A stretch of DNA of 64,000 nucleotides from positions 3,599,333 to 3,663,332 of the forward strand of contig NC_133399.1 in NCBI RefSeq assembly GCF_047511655.1, given 5' to 3'. The DNA is from Castor canadensis (lineage: Eukaryota > Chordata > Mammalia > Rodentia > Castoridae). Every line of letters begins with the position of its first letter. Position 1 is the stretch's first letter. Under the pieces are notes generated by a model. That model was not told the DNA's origin. It saw only the letters and a list, made by a program, of their open reading frames with translations, and did no database searches. This document shows positions 1 to 10,560 of this stretch, piece by piece. The position numbers and the translations under genes are program-made.

Positions 1-850
1 GCTCCAGCATCTCAGCAAAATTTTTGATTTATGGCACTCGTGCTTTCAGCTTCTGTACTGTAGTCACGATCTTGGATTTTCAGAACCTTCTTTTCTAGCC
101 AGTGTAAATAAGATGTGACTGTTTTCATTTTTGGTGTGTAACTAATGTGTCCCCTTCTTACATGGGTTCTTAAATGAAAATGTTTTGTTAGTTTGGGATT
201 AAAAAGAGTTTTGCACATGTAGTTGGGTAATTCTTTGCCCATTCCTTATACATAGTGTGTAAAAGCTTTATGTGTCCAAAATAACTCAAGGAGAACATAG
301 AAAACAAAGACTCAGAAAATGAGGACAAAATGTTTGTCACATTATAAGTGAACCAGGCATTAATTTGATGACAAATATTGAATGACATGTTTATTCCTAA
401 ATTAATCATATTCTCAACATAAGATCATTTATCTGATATAAATTGTTCATTTCATCTTTCAGTACTAGAATAATTCTTTACAATGTATTTGACAAAAGAT
501 AATGTCTTGCTTATCTTTGGCCAGAGAAACCCTGATGTACAATTTGGATTCACAGATAAAGCAAAACTTATAATCACAAAAAGTTAGACATTATAAGTAT
601 GAAAAGTAAGTTTTACAGGAGAAAAAAACACCTTTAGCTCCATGCAAAAGTTCACAGTGAGTCTTGAAATGAAAGAAAAACAACAAACATAAATTGTTCT
701 GATCTATAACTGTGATGTGACTTTTTGATTTACCTTTTGATAAATTAAACAGGAAACACTTTTTTCCTATACCAGTTGCTTAAAAACTGTTATGACTGTG
801 AAAGACATGTACAAAAATCTTGTTGAGGGAACATACATCAAAAAGGAAGA
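1..850. other. No confident gene; possible zinc-finger remnant
   Basis: AT-rich sequence with no recognised repeat. On the minus strand, about positions 150-240, a short reading frame contains 'CKTLF' and then 'KHFHLRTH', which faintly resembles a decayed C2H2 finger (single Cys, F, two His). Given two clearer minus-strand finger remnants within 4 kb this is plausible, but the match is too weak to be sure. Confidence 0.25.
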
Positions 851-1065
851 GTAGTTGGTCACTGGTGGCTCACATTTATAATCCCAGCTAATCAGGAGGT
901 AGGGATCAGGGGGAAAGAGGTTCAAAGGCAGTCTAGGTAAATAGTTTGTGATACCAACTCTTGAAAATATCCATCAGAGAAAAGGGCTGTTGGAGTTGCT
1001 TGAGTGGTATAATGCCTGCCTAGCAAATGGGAGGACCTGAGTTAAAACTCCTGAACCACAATAAG
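851..1065 (+). repeat. Dimeric B1-like/ID-like SINE
   Basis: Left half carries 'ggtggctcacatttataatc' and right half 'tgcctgcctagcaaatggg' followed by a degenerate B box ('gagttaaaactcc'). This is the dimeric SINE family seen throughout the window, in sense orientation and moderately diverged. Confidence 0.75.
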
Positions 1066-1082
1066 GGAAGGAAATTATCTTG

Positions 1083-1193
1083 GATGGTGGTGCCAGTGGC
1101 TCAGGCCTGTAGTCCTAGGTACTTGCCAGGCTGAGATTGGGAGAATCCCAGTTGGAGGGCAGCCCAGCAAAATAGATGCAAATCCCACCTCCT
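1083..1193 (+). repeat. SINE left monomer
   Basis: B1-like half only ('cagtggctcaggcctgtagt' ... 'aggtacttgccaggctgaga'); the ID-like half is missing. It abuts the zinc-finger remnant on its right side. Confidence 0.65.
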
Positions 1194-1199
1194 AAATAT

Positions 1200-1345
1200 C
1201 CAGACCGAAATGCATTGGAGTTGAGGTTCATGTGGGATGAGTGAAGGCTTTCCCACACTGGGTTTCTGTCCAGTATATTTTTCATGCATTTGCTGATAAT
1301 CGGGATGAGTGAAGACACTTTCACATAGCTTGCACATGAGGTTTT
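1200..1345 (-). pseudogene. Decayed C2H2 zinc-finger fragment
   Basis: Read on the minus strand, about 50 residues show one recognisable finger: 'CKLCESVF', then 'QQMHEKYTGQKP', a variant of the H-TGEKP linker. A second finger start ('SVGKPSLIPH') follows after a frame slip, because the DNA still reads like 'CGKAFTHP' in the next frame. No flanking open frame remains. It is inferred to be the last trace of a minus-strand KZFP finger exon. Confidence 0.65.
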
Positions 1346-2480
1346 TGACTGTGAGTTAGAATAGTAAATATATTTATTTCCTATTTTTTTATTTTAAATT
1401 TATTTACACTTTGCAATATATATTTGCAGTTTTTTTTCAATGAACTTTCCCTGTTTTGATTCATATGTGTGTGTCCTTGTATATGTGTATTATCAATTGA
1501 GCCCAATGCATCATAAAAATTAGGTAAGATTTATAGTGGTGTGCTACCTTGCTTAGACATTTATTTTGAGACAGGATCTCACTAAGTTGCCCTGCTTGGC
1601 ATTCAACTCATGATCTATTGGTCAGAGTCTCCACAGTAGCTGAGATATTAAGTGTGTACCACTACAACTAAGCCCTTCATTAATTTTTGTTATTCTGGCA
1701 TTTGAATTCAGGTCTTGCACTTCCTAGGAAGATACCCTTCCCCTTCAGCCACACTCCAGGCCTTTTGTCCACTGTCAAAAACATACACATGTAGGGCCAA
1801 TACAGGTATCTTGGAATGCTCCTGAGCCCTCCCTCCCATCCTCTATGCAGTTGCTCTCATTCATCATTTTCCTTATAAGCTGTTGTTAATGGGCTAGGAG
1901 AGTGATTAAGCTGGTAGAGTTCTTGCATAGCAAGCATAAGACCCTGAGTTCAAACCCCAGTGCAACCAAAACCAAAAACCAAAACACAAGTACCCATCAC
2001 AATATTGAAAATTTTCATTTTGGACATTTCTGTGTGATAACAAATGCAAATAATGATTAGATGTTGGGGCCTGGTTGTGTGGCTCAACTGTTAGGCCACA
2101 TGCCTATCAAATGTGAGTCCCTGAGTTCAAACACCATTATGCCAAAGGGAGAGAAGATTTGGTATATCTTCATTTAATTCTTTTAGCAAAAAAGTTCTAA
2201 AGAAACCTCTTTTGCCCTCCAAAACAGTAATTTCTTCAATGCTGTTGTACATGTGATAAATTCTTTGAAGATTATTCTATTTTCATTCTCTCATTCAGAA
2301 TGAATAAATTTAATTGCCTACTGAAGAGATGTGCAGCCAGGCAGAGCTGTCAAAGGAGAAGATTCTCAAAGGCCAAGATATCTTCTTATATGTTGCCCTA
2401 GAGTTGTGGCTTAAGTAGTAGAGCACCTAATTTGCATTTCCAAAGTCCTAATTTGAAACACCAGTCCCACCAAATAAAAA
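1345..2480 (+). repeat. Cluster duplicon 'C', copy 1, with embedded SINEs
   Basis: Non-coding segment paralogous by eye to 28490-29545 (same strand) and, in part, to 10285-10560 (+) and 36440-37520 (reverse). Landmarks shared with 28.9 kb include 'tatcttggaatgctc', 'cctccctcccatc', 'ttttcattttggacat' and two old ID-like SINE halves (2067-2150 and 2399-2480). No coding potential is seen. Its role is unknown; it is probably an intronic or intergenic piece of the duplicated KZFP unit. Confidence 0.6.
1891..1985 (+). repeat. ID-like SINE half, copy-specific
   Basis: tRNA-like part with 'gctggtagagttcttgcata' and a good B box 'gagttcaaaccccagt', ending in an A-rich tail. The paralogous position near 29040 lacks it, so this insertion appears to postdate the duplication of the surrounding segment. 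Confidence 0.7.
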
Positions 2481-2604
2481 TTTGAATACCTCTTTAAAGA
2501 AGACAGTGAAGAACATCAGTCACAAGATGATTTTGTAAAGAATGACAAAAGTGAAGTGACTGAAATCATATTCATGGGTGCAAAACAAAGGGGCATTTTT
2601 TGTA

Positions 2605-2825
2605 ACAATTATTGCATGGTTGCATATGCCTGTAATTGAAGCTCCATGAAGGCATTGGTGGAGGTGCATAGTTTGAGGCAGCCATGGCAAAAATGGGAAA
2701 CCATACCAGAAAAATTACTAAGATATTGTGAAAGGACTAGAGGCCTGGCTTAAATGGTTGTGTCTGCTTAGGAAATATAAAGTCCTTTGTTCAATAGGCA
2801 TTACTGCCAAAATAAATGAATAAAA
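2605..2825 (+). repeat. Diverged dimeric SINE
   Basis: Old copy with 'tgcatatgcctgtaattgaa' in the left half, a weak ID-like right half and a tail of AAATAAATGAATAAA type. A related element stands in the same relative position at 29745-30062. Confidence 0.55.
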
Positions 2826-2832
2826 GTAATAT

Positions 2833-3400
2833 TATGTTGTGAATGATCAAAACTGTGATATAAGGAAGCCCTGCCAAAGCAACATATGTTTAATTAGTTC
2901 TCAGCCAAATTGGATGAAGTGTTTCTGGAATGTGTGAGGATGATCATGAAAGGCGTGTTTTGCTGTTTTTGTTTTGTATTTGTTTGTTTTATTGCAGTGC
3001 TGGGGCTTCAAATTCACCTTGAGCCACTTCACCAACATAATTTTTATATGATGGGTTCTTTCAAGATAGGGTGATGTAAACTACTTGCCTGGGATTAGTT
3101 TCAAACCACAACTCTTCTGGTCTCTGCCACCTAAGTATGTAGGATAACAGGTGTGAACCACCAGGCCCCAGTTATGGAAGTGGTTTTGATGGCAATGATT
3201 ATTTTGGACAAGGAGGAAAGTTCACTGATAATGGTGGCTTTTGTCTAACTTATGCTGATAGTTGTTATAGTGGAGGTGGGAATGGCTACAATGAATTTGG
3301 TAATGTAGGAAGGAATTTTAGCAGTGGTAAGAATCTATGCCAAATTATGCAGTTTTTAACAGTAAATTTTCAAATTTTGGACCCATGCATGGGGGAGTGG
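2833..3400 (+). pseudogene. HNRNPA1: HNRNPA1-like processed pseudogene, interrupted by SINE
   Basis: The conceptual translation resembles the C-terminal half of hnRNP A1. Around 2833-2930 the frame reads 'VVNDQNCDIRK', matching the stretch at the end of the second RRM, and then a Ser/Gln-rich segment. After a SINE insertion, 3173-3400 gives Gly/Asn/Phe-rich RGG-like sequence ('GFDGNDYFGQGGKF', 'GGGNGYNEFGN') and, after a frame slip, 'SKFSNFGPMHGG', which matches the 'SSNFGPMKGG' type motif of the family. There are no introns between these parts, so it is likely a retrocopy. The N-terminal RRMs and the 3' end are missing. Other A/B-type hnRNPs (A3, A2B1) share these motifs, so assignment to A1 specifically is tentative. 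It is not expected to make protein. Confidence 0.7.
2965..3172 (-). repeat. Dimeric SINE inserted in HNRNPA1-like pseudogene
   Basis: Antisense copy: a T-rich start, 'gtgctggggcttcaaattca' and the end 'ggtgtgaaccaccaggcccc'. It splits the Gly-rich region of the pseudogene from its upstream part. Confidence 0.7.
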
Positions 3401-3605
3401 CACTGGGGTTTCATCTCAGAGCATCACACTTGCTAGGCAGGCACTCTTACCACTTCAGCCAGCCCACCAGCCCTTTTTTGGGATGGGATCTTTTAACACA
3501 GTGTTTCATGAACAATTTTGTTGGTGGTGGCTTTGAACCACAATCCTCCTCATCTCTGCCTCTTAATTATCTGCAATAACAGGTATGAGGTACTGGCACT
3601 GGGAT
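3395..3605 (-). repeat. Dimeric SINE
   Basis: Antisense dimeric SINE with 'ggcactggggtttcatctca', 'cttgctaggcaggcactctt' and 'gatctctgcctc'-like sequence. It truncates the HNRNPA1-like pseudogene directly after its 'FGPMHGG' motif. Confidence 0.75.
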
Positions 3606-3894
3606 TCTTCTGTTGACATTGATACAAGACTGACCTGAAGCTCACTATTTTTTTTTTTTTGTGATACTGGTGTTTGAAATTACCACTATATCTTTCATGT
3701 ATATTATGGTAATGGAATGAATGAAGACATCTCAACATGGCTTACATGTAATAGGTTTGTGACTGAATTATGTCATTTGTGTAATGGTGAATAGCACCTT
3801 ACCTACGCTAAAAGGTATAGGTTTTCTCTTCATTGTGGAATTTCATGTTTTGTTGTAGCAGAATAAATGAATACTTCCCCACCTTGCTTTCTTA

Positions 3895-4115
3895 TACTTA
3901 CTCTCTAATGTGACTTTGTTCATGTTTCTTAAGACCACTGGAAGTAAAAAGGGTTTTCCCCATATTATTTATATTCACAGAAGTTCTCTTCTGTATGAGT
4001 CCTATCAAAGTAGCAGGGACATGTGAATGCTTTTCCACATTTCCCATATCCACAGGGTTTGTCTCCAGTGTGAGTTCTTTTATAAGTAAAAGGAACTGAG
4101 CACCTCTTCTGTGAT
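3895..4115 (-). pseudogene. Decayed C2H2 zinc-finger array fragment
   Basis: On the minus strand about 70 residues retain finger landmarks: 'RTHTGDKPCGYGKCGKAF', a C-rich stretch, 'RTHTEENFCEYK', a stop, and then 'SSGLKKHEQSHI'. At least two linker-like H-TG/E segments and one GKAF remain, with in-frame stops. This is the same strand as the fragment at 1200-1345, so both could come from one ancestral minus-strand KZFP, but SINEs and a retropseudogene now lie between them. Confidence 0.75.
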
Positions 4116-4280
4116 TGTACCTAGAGACATTAGAAAGTTACACCTGGTTTCTGACAAACCACCAAAAATTTAAAACTGAATAAGACTAATGAAATATAAC
4201 TCAGATAAAGTTACACTTTTTGTTTTATCTAACAGAGCATAATTAACAAAGAAGCATAGCATATGTCCTTAGAATCAGAT

Positions 4281-4475
4281 CAGTTTCAATGGAAGCCTCT
4301 GTCTCATGCCTGAAATCCTAGCTTGTTTGGAGGCAGAAATCAGTAGGATCCTGGTTTAAAGTCATAGCAAGCCCTACCTCAAAAATCACTAATGCAAAAC
4401 AGACCTAGTAGAGTAGTTCAAATGGTAGAGTGCCTGCCCAGCAAACGTGAGGCCCTGAATTTGAATGCAAAAAAC
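4281..4475 (+). repeat. Dimeric SINE
   Basis: Left half 'ctcatgcctgaaatcctagc', right half 'gagtgcctgcccagcaaacg' with 'aggccctgaatttgaatgca'. Sense orientation. Confidence 0.7.
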
Positions 4476-4629
4476 ATTGGGTTGAAAAAATCATGATCTC
4501 TAATGGGATGTGTACAATTATCTGATTCCAGCAACACACTGTGAACTATGGAACAAAATCAACTTTACAAAATATACTAGGTAGAATAAATGCCTTGAGG
4601 CATTTGAAATCATGGGAATTAGAAATGAA

Positions 4630-4868
4630 TCCCCAGACCTGGGCAACAATTGCTCACACTTTAAACCTAGATGATGAAGAAGAGCAATCAGGAGGATTAT
4701 ATTTTGAAGCTGGTTTGGTCAAATACTTTGAAGGAACCTATCTTAAAAATTAACACACACACACACAAAAGAGATACTGGAGTGACTCATACGGTACAGT
4801 ATCTGTGTAACTAGCAAAGAGGCCTGAGTTCAAGTCCCAGGGCCAGCAAAAAAGAAAAAAAAGGAAAG
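4630..4868 (+). repeat. Diverged dimeric SINE with short CA run
   Basis: Old sense copy. A short (AC)n run at 4752-4767 sits between the two halves; the right half has 'gaggcctgagttcaagtccc' and an A-rich tail. The open frame over it (4541-4753) is therefore repeat-derived. Confidence 0.55.
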
Positions 4869-5099
4869 AAACTGATCCTTTAGTCAAACAATAAAGCCCA
4901 AATTTGTATTTCCTCTAGGAAAAGAAAGAGACCCAAATTGTCATTCCACCAGAAGGACTATGGACTAAAGTTTAGAAGGGGTCTACATAGTGCTAACCTT
5001 GAAAAAAAGAAAGAATAAAAAGAAAAGAAAAAAGGGAGAGAGAAAGAAGAGAATACTAAGTGACTTATAGTCTAATATTCATAAGCAATCTGAAACTAT

Positions 5100-5705
5100 A
5101 TTATTAAGCATGCTATATTATAATAAAGTGATTAACAAATAGATCTCGGTGGAAAGCAAAAAAGTCTTCACTGGGTGTTAATGTAAAGAGAAAATTGATT
5201 CTTGACAGAACAGTCATGATAAATTGGTGGCCAAAACCACAAACTCTCTAAAACATGAGACAAGGACAAATTCAGGTTCTACTTGAAAACATGCTTTCTA
5301 TTCTCATCAATGTCTTGGAAAAAATACAAATTGCATTGGGAAACAAGAAAGATAAAATTTGAACACTTTCACAAGTATCATTTCACATGTTTTTCATCCC
5401 AGCATTTGGAAAACAGAAGTTGGAACATCCTAAGTTCAAAGTCAGCCTAGGATATATATCCAGTTAAAGAAGTCAATGTCTCAATAAAATATAAAATGTA
5501 CACATGTTGAAAGTCACAATCAAACGGACACAAAAAGGGCTGACAATGTCGTTCAAGTATTAGAGAATCTGGGTAGCAAGCATGAGGCCCTGAGTCCAAA
5601 TTCTAGTCCTACATTAAAGAAACACTTAAGCCACTCCTTCCAGCACTTAAGCAAGTCTATTGATGCAGGATCCCCTGTGGCTGTCTTTATAGGCTGGCAT
5701 CAGAA
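5100..5705 (-). repeat. KZFP 3'-end-like duplicon, copy at 5 kb
   Basis: Reverse-complement similarity by eye to 52320-53105, which lies just 3' of the zinc-finger exon. Shared landmarks include 'gcctataaagacagccac' and 'gatcctgcatcagtagactt' (minus-strand reading). It is in the same orientation as, and similar to, 15570-15830. It contains an ID-like SINE half (about 5536-5615) in a position matching the one near 52410-52490. Inferred to be the 3' UTR/downstream part of a lost minus-strand KZFP. Confidence 0.6.
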
Positions 5706-5934
5706 TAAGAAGCATAACCACTCTTCACACACAGGGAACAAGTGACAACAAATATGAAGAGACAGAGAAATGTGGATCATCAATTGAAAAGCATTGTAAG
5801 AGTACCTCAGACTGCTATTGGTGAAAAGCATGGACTCCATACTCAGTCCATGAATTAACTAAAAACAGGAAAGACATGGCATCTCTAAAAACATGGAATC
5901 TAGGAAGGAGAAGATAGATATTTTCTTCATGACA

Positions 5935-6250
5935 TGAAACCAAATCTACTCCCCAACAATAGACCCTCCTTTGGATGGACCACCCTCAAGATAACAACTC
6001 CAGAACCTCTCCCAGAACTACATCTGAGTTATAACAACTAGACCACACCTGTGACTGCAACTGTTTAACTATGCATATATTTGGTCCCTGCCCCCAGTTC
6101 TTTGCCTATTAAAATCTTGTGTCTCAACCCTGCAGATGGTGAACATGAGGTCAGTGCTTAAGCTACCTCATTCCACAGCATATCCCTATCTGTGTAATAA
6201 TTCTCCTTTCCCTGCCTTCACCATGCTTCTTTTTTCAAATTGAAAGGTAG
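5935..6250 (+). repeat. Possible LTR or promoter-like repeat
   Basis: A C/A-rich stretch ends in a 'cctattaaaatcttgtgtct' motif that looks like a TATA-like and short R region of a retroviral LTR, then a pyrimidine-rich end. No direct terminal duplication was identified and no retroviral ORF adjoins it. Low confidence. Confidence 0.3.
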
Positions 6251-7083
6251 TTAGCAGGATCTAGAATGTGAAATCTGAGGAGTTTGGTCCCTGGGTCCAA
6301 AATTCTACTTTCAAAATGAGAATATTGATTGCTGAAAATCTCAGGCAGGGAACTCATTTCATAAAGCTTTTCTTGGACCTTTCTAACATAGAGTCAAAGG
6401 ATTGTAGGCAAGTATGTTGAAGAAACAAAAAGGGGAAATACTATGTACAAAGAAGAAAATATCAGTACCAAATTGGAAATCATCAAAGGATAATATAGAA
6501 ATTATGAAGATGGATACGCAACAAGTTCAATGAAACCATCCATTGTAGGTGCTCAGTGGTGGACTAGAACAAGAAGAACAAAGAATCAACAGGAAAATGA
6601 TTGAAATTTTGTACCCAGAAGAGAAAGAGAACACTTTAAAATTCACAGAATGTACAACCAGTATCTGAATTTTGTAAATTGTTGAATGATCTCTAGAAAG
6701 AAACAAAAACATATAAGCTAAGAACTTAGATCACATAAAGAAAAACAGTGTTAGAAAATTTAGAAATGAATGAAAATTCTTTACTTTCTTCCTTACTACT
6801 GGTATTCAGGGAAAACCTTTGCTTAAAGTTATTGAAAGTGGACTGTGGACTAGGTAATTCCTTGCAATAGGAAAAATTAGTAAGAAGAGTTACATATGTA
6901 TGGAAGAACAATAGTGGGGAACATACCAATATGCCTGCCCTGTCTATGAAGCAGCACATCTTTATTTGAAATGCATTTATCTTACTTAGAAAATGATTTT
7001 ACATGTTTGGGAATTTACTAACAATACATTTTACATGTACTTGGTATCATGAAGCAGGGCAGAAACTGTGATGATATAATTAA
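6251..7083. other. Unassigned sequence
   Basis: AT-rich. I see no gene, SINE or duplicon with certainty; the short open frames here have no recognisable motifs. Confidence 0.5.
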
Positions 7084-8945
7084 TAAAGGACTGCAACTGT
7101 CAGACTGGCTCAAATGGTATAGTGCATGCCTTAGCAATCACAAGACTCTAAATAATAAATAAGTAAATAAATAGGTACATAAAGGATTTCAGGAAGATTG
7201 TACTACACCAGCTAAATGCACAGCACATCATTTTTTTGAATTTATAATAAGCATCTGAACTTCAAATTAATAGAAAAACACCATTTACACAGAACAAAGG
7301 AATAGGAAAAGAAGAATGACAAGCAGAGAGGAAGGGGTGAGATGGGGGTGAGTGTAACATGAAGGAACAAGTAGGAAAAACACTCAACACCACAGGTCAT
7401 CAGTATAGTACAGGCATCAGCATATAAAGAAGCTGTTTAATGCTAAATGGACAAGTGTAATAAATTAGAACATACCATATATTGGCAAATCACAGAATAA
7501 GCAAACATCCATAAAAGTTCAGGTGAATTCATACACTATCAAAACTCCATAGTAAATTTAAAATTTCCATACTCTATGGAGCACCAATCCCACAACCCCC
7601 ACCAAATAAGGAATATTCTGCTAACAGTGTAGAACACTAGGGAAACTTTACATAATTAAAGTGAGAACAATCTTTTAGGTCAACCTCACCACAAAGGATA
7701 TGGTTTATGGGTTTGAGTCTTTGTGAAAGATCTATTGCTCCAGAAACTGTCATCATGCACTCATTTTAAGGTGAGGGAAAGATTTAGAGTCATCTTCTGA
7801 TATCCTGTGAGCTTAGTGAGCTATTTTAATCAAAGTACATTGAGATGTACTAATTGCAATGTTTATTTGCAGAAGCCTTCTGATCTCCTTGACCATTTTA
7901 GGTTTGCTTCGGATATTCACGTGGTTTATGCCTAACTGTTACTTATAAAGACTATTCAGTGTGTACTCTTTCCTTAATTAACCATGCTTCACTTTTGCTC
8001 AACTCCAATACCTTTCCTGAATTCATCTCACACATACATACGTACCAAAGATGGACACTCTGGTAACATTACCAAACATTCCCCCAAAGACCTCAAATGT
8101 TATGACTTTTGTTGTATTTCTTTGCCAACACTTCTGATAACAAATACGTGGTGTTACCAACATCAAACAACTTTCAAATACCAATTAATTGTCCTTCAAT
8201 TTAAATCTGAATTGATTGAAATGATCCAGACTTAGCATGGTCCTTCCAACTTCTGGGCAGTGTGAAACAGACAATAACCACAGTATGTGTTTGCTATCAC
8301 TGGTCACACCTGTCACCTTCCTAAAGTCATCTAGAAGTACAACCTTGATACAAGTCACTAGAAAAATGCAAACGTTCCCTCAATGGGGCTTAGTAAAACA
8401 ACCAAATACACTCTTATTGCCTCAGAAATATCAATGATTTCAGAATAACTGTGCAAGAAACTGACAAAAGGACTAAAACTTTTAATTTATACTACACATC
8501 CACATCACATTCCAAATACACCAACATTTTGCCCCATCGGGAAAAATATAAAGTTGTTTTTCTCTGAGCCTGGGCTCCCAAACTTGTTCTTTGGCACAAA
8601 TTACACTCTGTCTAACCAACTACCACAACACAAAAGGAAATTGGAGGAATGATATATTCTAAATGTTGTAGCTCTCATAAATAGCTGCAATTAACCCACA
8701 CTTCCAATCATTTCTGTGCTAGAAATGGAGCACAGAATCAACACTTTTCCCATGACTCCTTTTGTAAACTCAGATATTTCCCCACACGGTTTCCAAATGC
8801 CCTTTTTTGCATCAAAAATTATTATGAAGTAATCATTGCAAATATCTTCAAAATGATTTGTAATAATTGTAAGGTGAATTTTGACAAATCTGAGCTTGAG
8901 TTATCAAGCAAATCGCACTTTAGTGTCACCATAAGATCACAAAGA
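7084..8945 (+). repeat. Duplicon 'A', left arm of inverted duplication
   Basis: Long non-coding segment whose reverse complement is found at 40613-43190. Order is preserved along the arm: an ID-like SINE half ('cttagcaatcacaagact'), a stretch with 'taatagaaaaacaccattta', a roughly 780-base block (7390-8170) and then a block with 'ggcacaaattacactctgtc' near 8590. On the right arm the 780-base block is present twice. The segment is inferred to be first-intron sequence of a duplicated KZFP gene, because in both arms duplicon B and an exon-1-like sequence follow. Confidence 0.8.
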
Positions 8946-9165
8946 ATCCATGCCCCAGTGGTTCATGCCTGAAATCCTAGCTGCTCAGAGACAGAGATCA
9001 GGAGGTCTTGGCTCAAAGCCGGTGCTAGCAAATAGTTCTTGAGAACCTATGTCGAAGAAAACCATCACAAAAAAGAGCTAGTGGAGTCACTCAAGTGGTA
9101 ACAGCACAGACTTTCCAAGCGTGAGTAGCTGAGTTCAAATCCCAATGCAGTCAAAAAACCAAAAA
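8946..9165 (+). repeat. Dimeric SINE shared between paralogous segments
   Basis: Full dimer with 'ggttcatgcctgaaatccta' and 'gagttcaaatcccaatgca'. The same element recurs at 26773-26996 (+) and 40385-40612 (-) in equivalent positions, so it predates those duplications. Confidence 0.8.
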
Positions 9166-9177
9166 AGACCACAAAGA

Positions 9178-9390
9178 TCCTAGCACTGGTAGCTCCTCCC
9201 TGTAAACCTAGGTACTGGGGAAATTGAAATCAAGATGACAGTCAAAATCATCTTGAAAAATTGTTTATGACACCCCATTTCCAAAATAACCAGAGCAAAA
9301 TAGACTGGAGATATGGTTCAAGTGGTTGAGCACTGCTTTGTAAATGTAAAACTATGAGTTCAAACCTCAGTCCACAAAAATAAAACAAGT
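9178..9390 (+). repeat. Second shared dimeric SINE
   Basis: More diverged dimer, with right half 'gagcactgctttgtaaatgt' and 'gagttcaaacctcagtccac'. Matching copies follow the first SINE at 27008-27230 and 40180-40380 (inverted). Confidence 0.75.
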
Positions 9391-9429
9391 AGCAAGGAAA
9401 CAAACAAGAACAAGATGATCACAGAGTAA

Positions 9430-10270
9430 ACTGATCTTGCCAATCTCCGTGTCTGTCCACTCCCAATTTATTTCTTCTCCTGTTTTCTCCTCTCTTTGAG
9501 AGCAAGTCACATTTCTGTCTTGAGATGCCTACATAGCTTACTTTTGGGGTTTTCACCCTAGAGTAATATTCTTAAAGTCATGGTCTAAGTTAATCAGCAT
9601 TTCATTATAAAATAATATTCTAGAACCTACCTGTGGACAATTAACAGTAAAGTTATGAAGGGCAAAGTGTCTCCTCCACTCAGAAGCCAACCATGTGCAC
9701 ATGTGGATTCATATTTCCAATGAATCTGACAATATGTGGGATTCGTGGAAAATTTGGGACTTATTGATAGCACTAAGAAGTACTGAATTGAGGAGACAGA
9801 ACACAGAGTTTATCCCATGCTTCACTTGAACCTGAAGGATTCAAAGGGAACCCAGGTCTCAGTAGGCAGTTATGGGGTCACTGCACAGGAGAGCTTTGGC
9901 CCAGCAAAAACTCCAAAAGTACTCGGTAGTATCCCCAGCCACCTCAGTCTGCCAGACAGGGATTTGCAGGCAGAAACTCTAAGCAGTGCTGTGGGCTGGG
10001 GTGAAGTCACCTTACAGTTACAAATGATTGGGTTCAAGTCCCCAAGTCCACAGCCACCCACCAGGTGGCAACAGACCTAAGGCACCAACCTTGTGATCAG
10101 GGCCCAGACTCCAGAATGGACAAGGGCTCAGTCAAAATCACTGCGGCTTCTGGATCCAACAGTCCCTCCACCCAGCACTGCAGATGCCCAGCCACCATCT
10201 CACCATTTTCCTTTGCGGATGCTTCCAGGTACTCAGTACTTACATTTTTGTATGATAACGAATGGGAATA
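9430..10270 (+). repeat. Duplicon 'B', with a minus-strand exon-1 remnant
   Basis: Matches 39340-40175 and 37690-38560 as reverse complements and 27240-27830 in the same orientation. Landmarks are 'atgtgcacatgtggattc', 'tgggattcgtggaaaat' and 'agcactaagaagtactgaa'. At 10150-10225, read on the minus strand, is the equivalent of the first-exon end of the 39.4-kb gene: '...aaATG' directly followed by a 'gtgaga' donor. This arm therefore looks like the exon 1 and intron 1 start of a minus-strand KZFP, now degenerate. Confidence 0.75.
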
Positions 10271-10284
10271 ATTGATTTTGCAGT

Positions 10285-10560
10285 CTGTAGGTATGACTCA
10301 AGTGTTAGATCCTGTGCCTAGCAAATTTGAATCCCTAACTTTAAGCCACAGTATACCCAAGGGAGAGAAAGGATTTAGTGTATCTTCACTTAATTATTTT
10401 CGGCCCTCTTTCTGGGGTCTTTATTTCTAACCACCTTTTCCTTCTCTCCAAAAACTCATTGGAACTTTTGCCCTAGTGGTGTACATGTGATAAATTCTGT
10501 ACATAATATTCAATTTTCATTCTCTTGCTCAGAAAGAAAAAGGTGTGGAACCACAGAGAG
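10285..10560 (+). repeat. Duplicon 'C', partial copy
   Basis: Shares with 2067-2340, 29115-29410 and the reverse of 36560-36880 an old ID-like SINE ('gtgttagatcctgtgcctag'), 'gtgtatcttcacttaatt' and 'ccaccttttccttctctcc'. No coding sequence. Confidence 0.6.
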
